Positions 5,819 to 6,330 of a stretch of 6,330 nt of DNA are shown in pieces; within the stretch, counting starts at the first letter, position 1; the number at the start of each line of letters is the position of its first letter. Position numbers and translations under genes: made by a program. Under the pieces are notes generated by a model. The model made no database searches and had not been told where the DNA came from. It was given only the letters and a program-made list of their open reading frames with translations. This stretch comes from Rhizorhabdus sp. (lineage in GTDB: Bacteria > Pseudomonadota > Alphaproteobacteria > Sphingomonadales > Sphingomonadaceae). The DNA is taken from positions 1 to 6,330 of the forward strand of contig SCUQ01000137.1 of NCBI GenBank assembly GCA_004297635.1, written 5' to 3'.

Positions 5819-6330
5819 TCAGCGCGATAGGTGGCCAGTTCCTCGCTGACCCGGCCGGAACGGGCAATCTGCTCACGCTGTCGCGCCGCCGCCTCGTCAT
5901 AGAAGAAGGGCAGGAAGGCATAGCGCTTGCCCCGCAGCACGGGCATCGCTTCGTGCAGCATGCCGCAGCCGAATATCACCGCCCCACCCGTGGGCGCGCG
6001 ATAGCGGCGCGTCCCGAATTCGGGAAAGATCAGATCGCCGCCCTCATAGTCCTCGGCGTTGAGGTTGATCGTGCAGGCGAAGCGGCGATGGGCCGTTCCC
6101 GCCGCCGTATTGTCGCGATGCGCCCTGAAGAAGCCGCCATCGCCATCGCCATCATAGCAAGCGACGACATAGCGCTCTAGACGCGTGACCTGGAAGTTGA
6201 GGAAGCGTTCGATCAGCGGAACGAGACGTCGGCGGAAGCGAACCTGGATCTGCTCGCGCAGCATCTCGTCATCGCGGATGAACAGGTCGGATCGCCGCTT
6301 GACGCGGCTATCGGAATGACCGATAGCCGC
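5815..6330 (-). CDS. 2-oxoglutarate/Fe(II)-dependent dioxygenase, C-terminal part (5' end cut by window edge)
   Basis: Predicted oxygenase of the prolyl 4-hydroxylase-like superfamily; the substrate is unknown. The visible 171 residues include the double-stranded beta-helix core: the iron ligands HRD (His codon 6118-6120, Asp 6112-6114), then TINLNAEDYEGGDLIFPEFG, the distal His in MLHEAMPV (codon 5953-5955), and RGKRYAFLPFFY, whose basic residues include the expected 2-oxoglutarate anchor. The iron triad is therefore complete. An ATG at 6264 could start a 149-residue protein. The frame stays open to the edge, however, and encodes KRRSDLFIRDDEMLR, which looks like the region before the core in homologues, so I treat the gene as 5'-truncated. 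Some relatives carry an N-terminal peroxiredoxin-like domain; whether this one does lies outside the window. It is convergent with the hydroxylase operon and shows no evident functional link to it. Confidence 0.88.
   Translation of the reverse strand, partial: AAIGHSDSRVKRRSDLFIRDDEMLREQIQVRFRRRLVPLIERFLNFQVTRLERYVVACYDGDGDGGFFRAHRDNTAAGTAHRRFACTINLNAEDYEGGDLIFPEFGTRRYRAPTGGAVIFGCGMLHEAMPVLRGKRYAFLPFFYDEAAARQREQIARSGRVSEELATYRAD
6136..6153. repeat. Three tandem copies of a hexamer (GCCATC) inside the dioxygenase gene
   Basis: Three exact GCCATC copies read as GATGGC on the coding strand and encode Asp-Gly repeats (YDGDGDGGFF) six codons before the iron-binding HRD. Copy-number changes would stay in frame and only lengthen or shorten this loop. 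Confidence 0.7.
6304..6330. repeat. Perfect 11-bp inverted repeat with 5-base loop at the right edge
   Basis: GCGGCTATCGG (6304-6314) and CCGATAGCCGC (6320-6330) are exact reverse complements around AATGA. The repeat lies in the open reading frame of the truncated dioxygenase and touches the window end, so the arms may be longer. It has no T-tract. It could be a coding-region hairpin or one copy of a dispersed palindromic element; the sequence does not decide. Confidence 0.6.

Noticed and set aside
4998..5921. Minus-strand open frame of 307 codons over the cytochrome and the end of the molybdopterin gene
   Set aside because: It runs through the palindrome and both convergent gene ends, and its translation lacks any motif; the plus-strand genes have heme and pterin motifs.

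Overview
The window is GC-rich and almost fully coding. Its gene content (an ATP-dependent ligase/exonuclease repair pair, and an IorAB-type molybdenum hydroxylase with a cytochrome c) suggests an alphaproteobacterium, most likely a sphingomonad. That placement is inferred from gene families and codon use; there is no rRNA or other taxonomic marker. Five genes are supported, two of them cut by the window edges. They fall into three blocks.

Left block (1-2413, minus strand): an MBL-fold DNA exonuclease followed 43 bases downstream by an ATP-dependent DNA ligase that runs off the left edge. This matches the known 'ligase-associated' repair cluster (Lhr-type helicase, ligase, exonuclease, metallophosphoesterase). 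The helicase and phosphoesterase are not visible and would lie left of position 1 if present.

Middle block (2414-5798, plus strand): a divergent intergenic region of about 140 bp drives a tight three-gene operon. The genes are a [2Fe-2S] subunit (IorA-like), a Tat-exported molybdopterin subunit (IorB-like) and a secreted di-heme cytochrome c. Together they look like a periplasmic molybdenum hydroxylase that passes electrons Mo -> 2Fe-2S -> heme c -> respiratory chain, with no FAD subunit. The substrate cannot be read from the sequence. The promoter region holds a plausible -35/-10 pair, with a perfect inverted repeat overlapping the -10 and the predicted transcription start, which suggests repression by a dimeric regulator.

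Right block (5815-6330, minus strand): the C-terminal part of a 2OG-Fe(II) dioxygenase that enters from beyond the right edge and converges on the operon. The two convergent genes end inside one perfect 24-bp palindrome, and their TAG stop codons are mirror images of each other. This is the most unusual non-coding structure in the window. A second strong inverted repeat lies at the extreme right edge, within the dioxygenase reading frame.

No tRNA, rRNA, CRISPR array, insertion sequence or phage gene was seen. I found no clearly undescribed system. The points most worth following are the cytochrome-coupled hydroxylase of unknown substrate with its operator, and the mirrored-stop palindrome.
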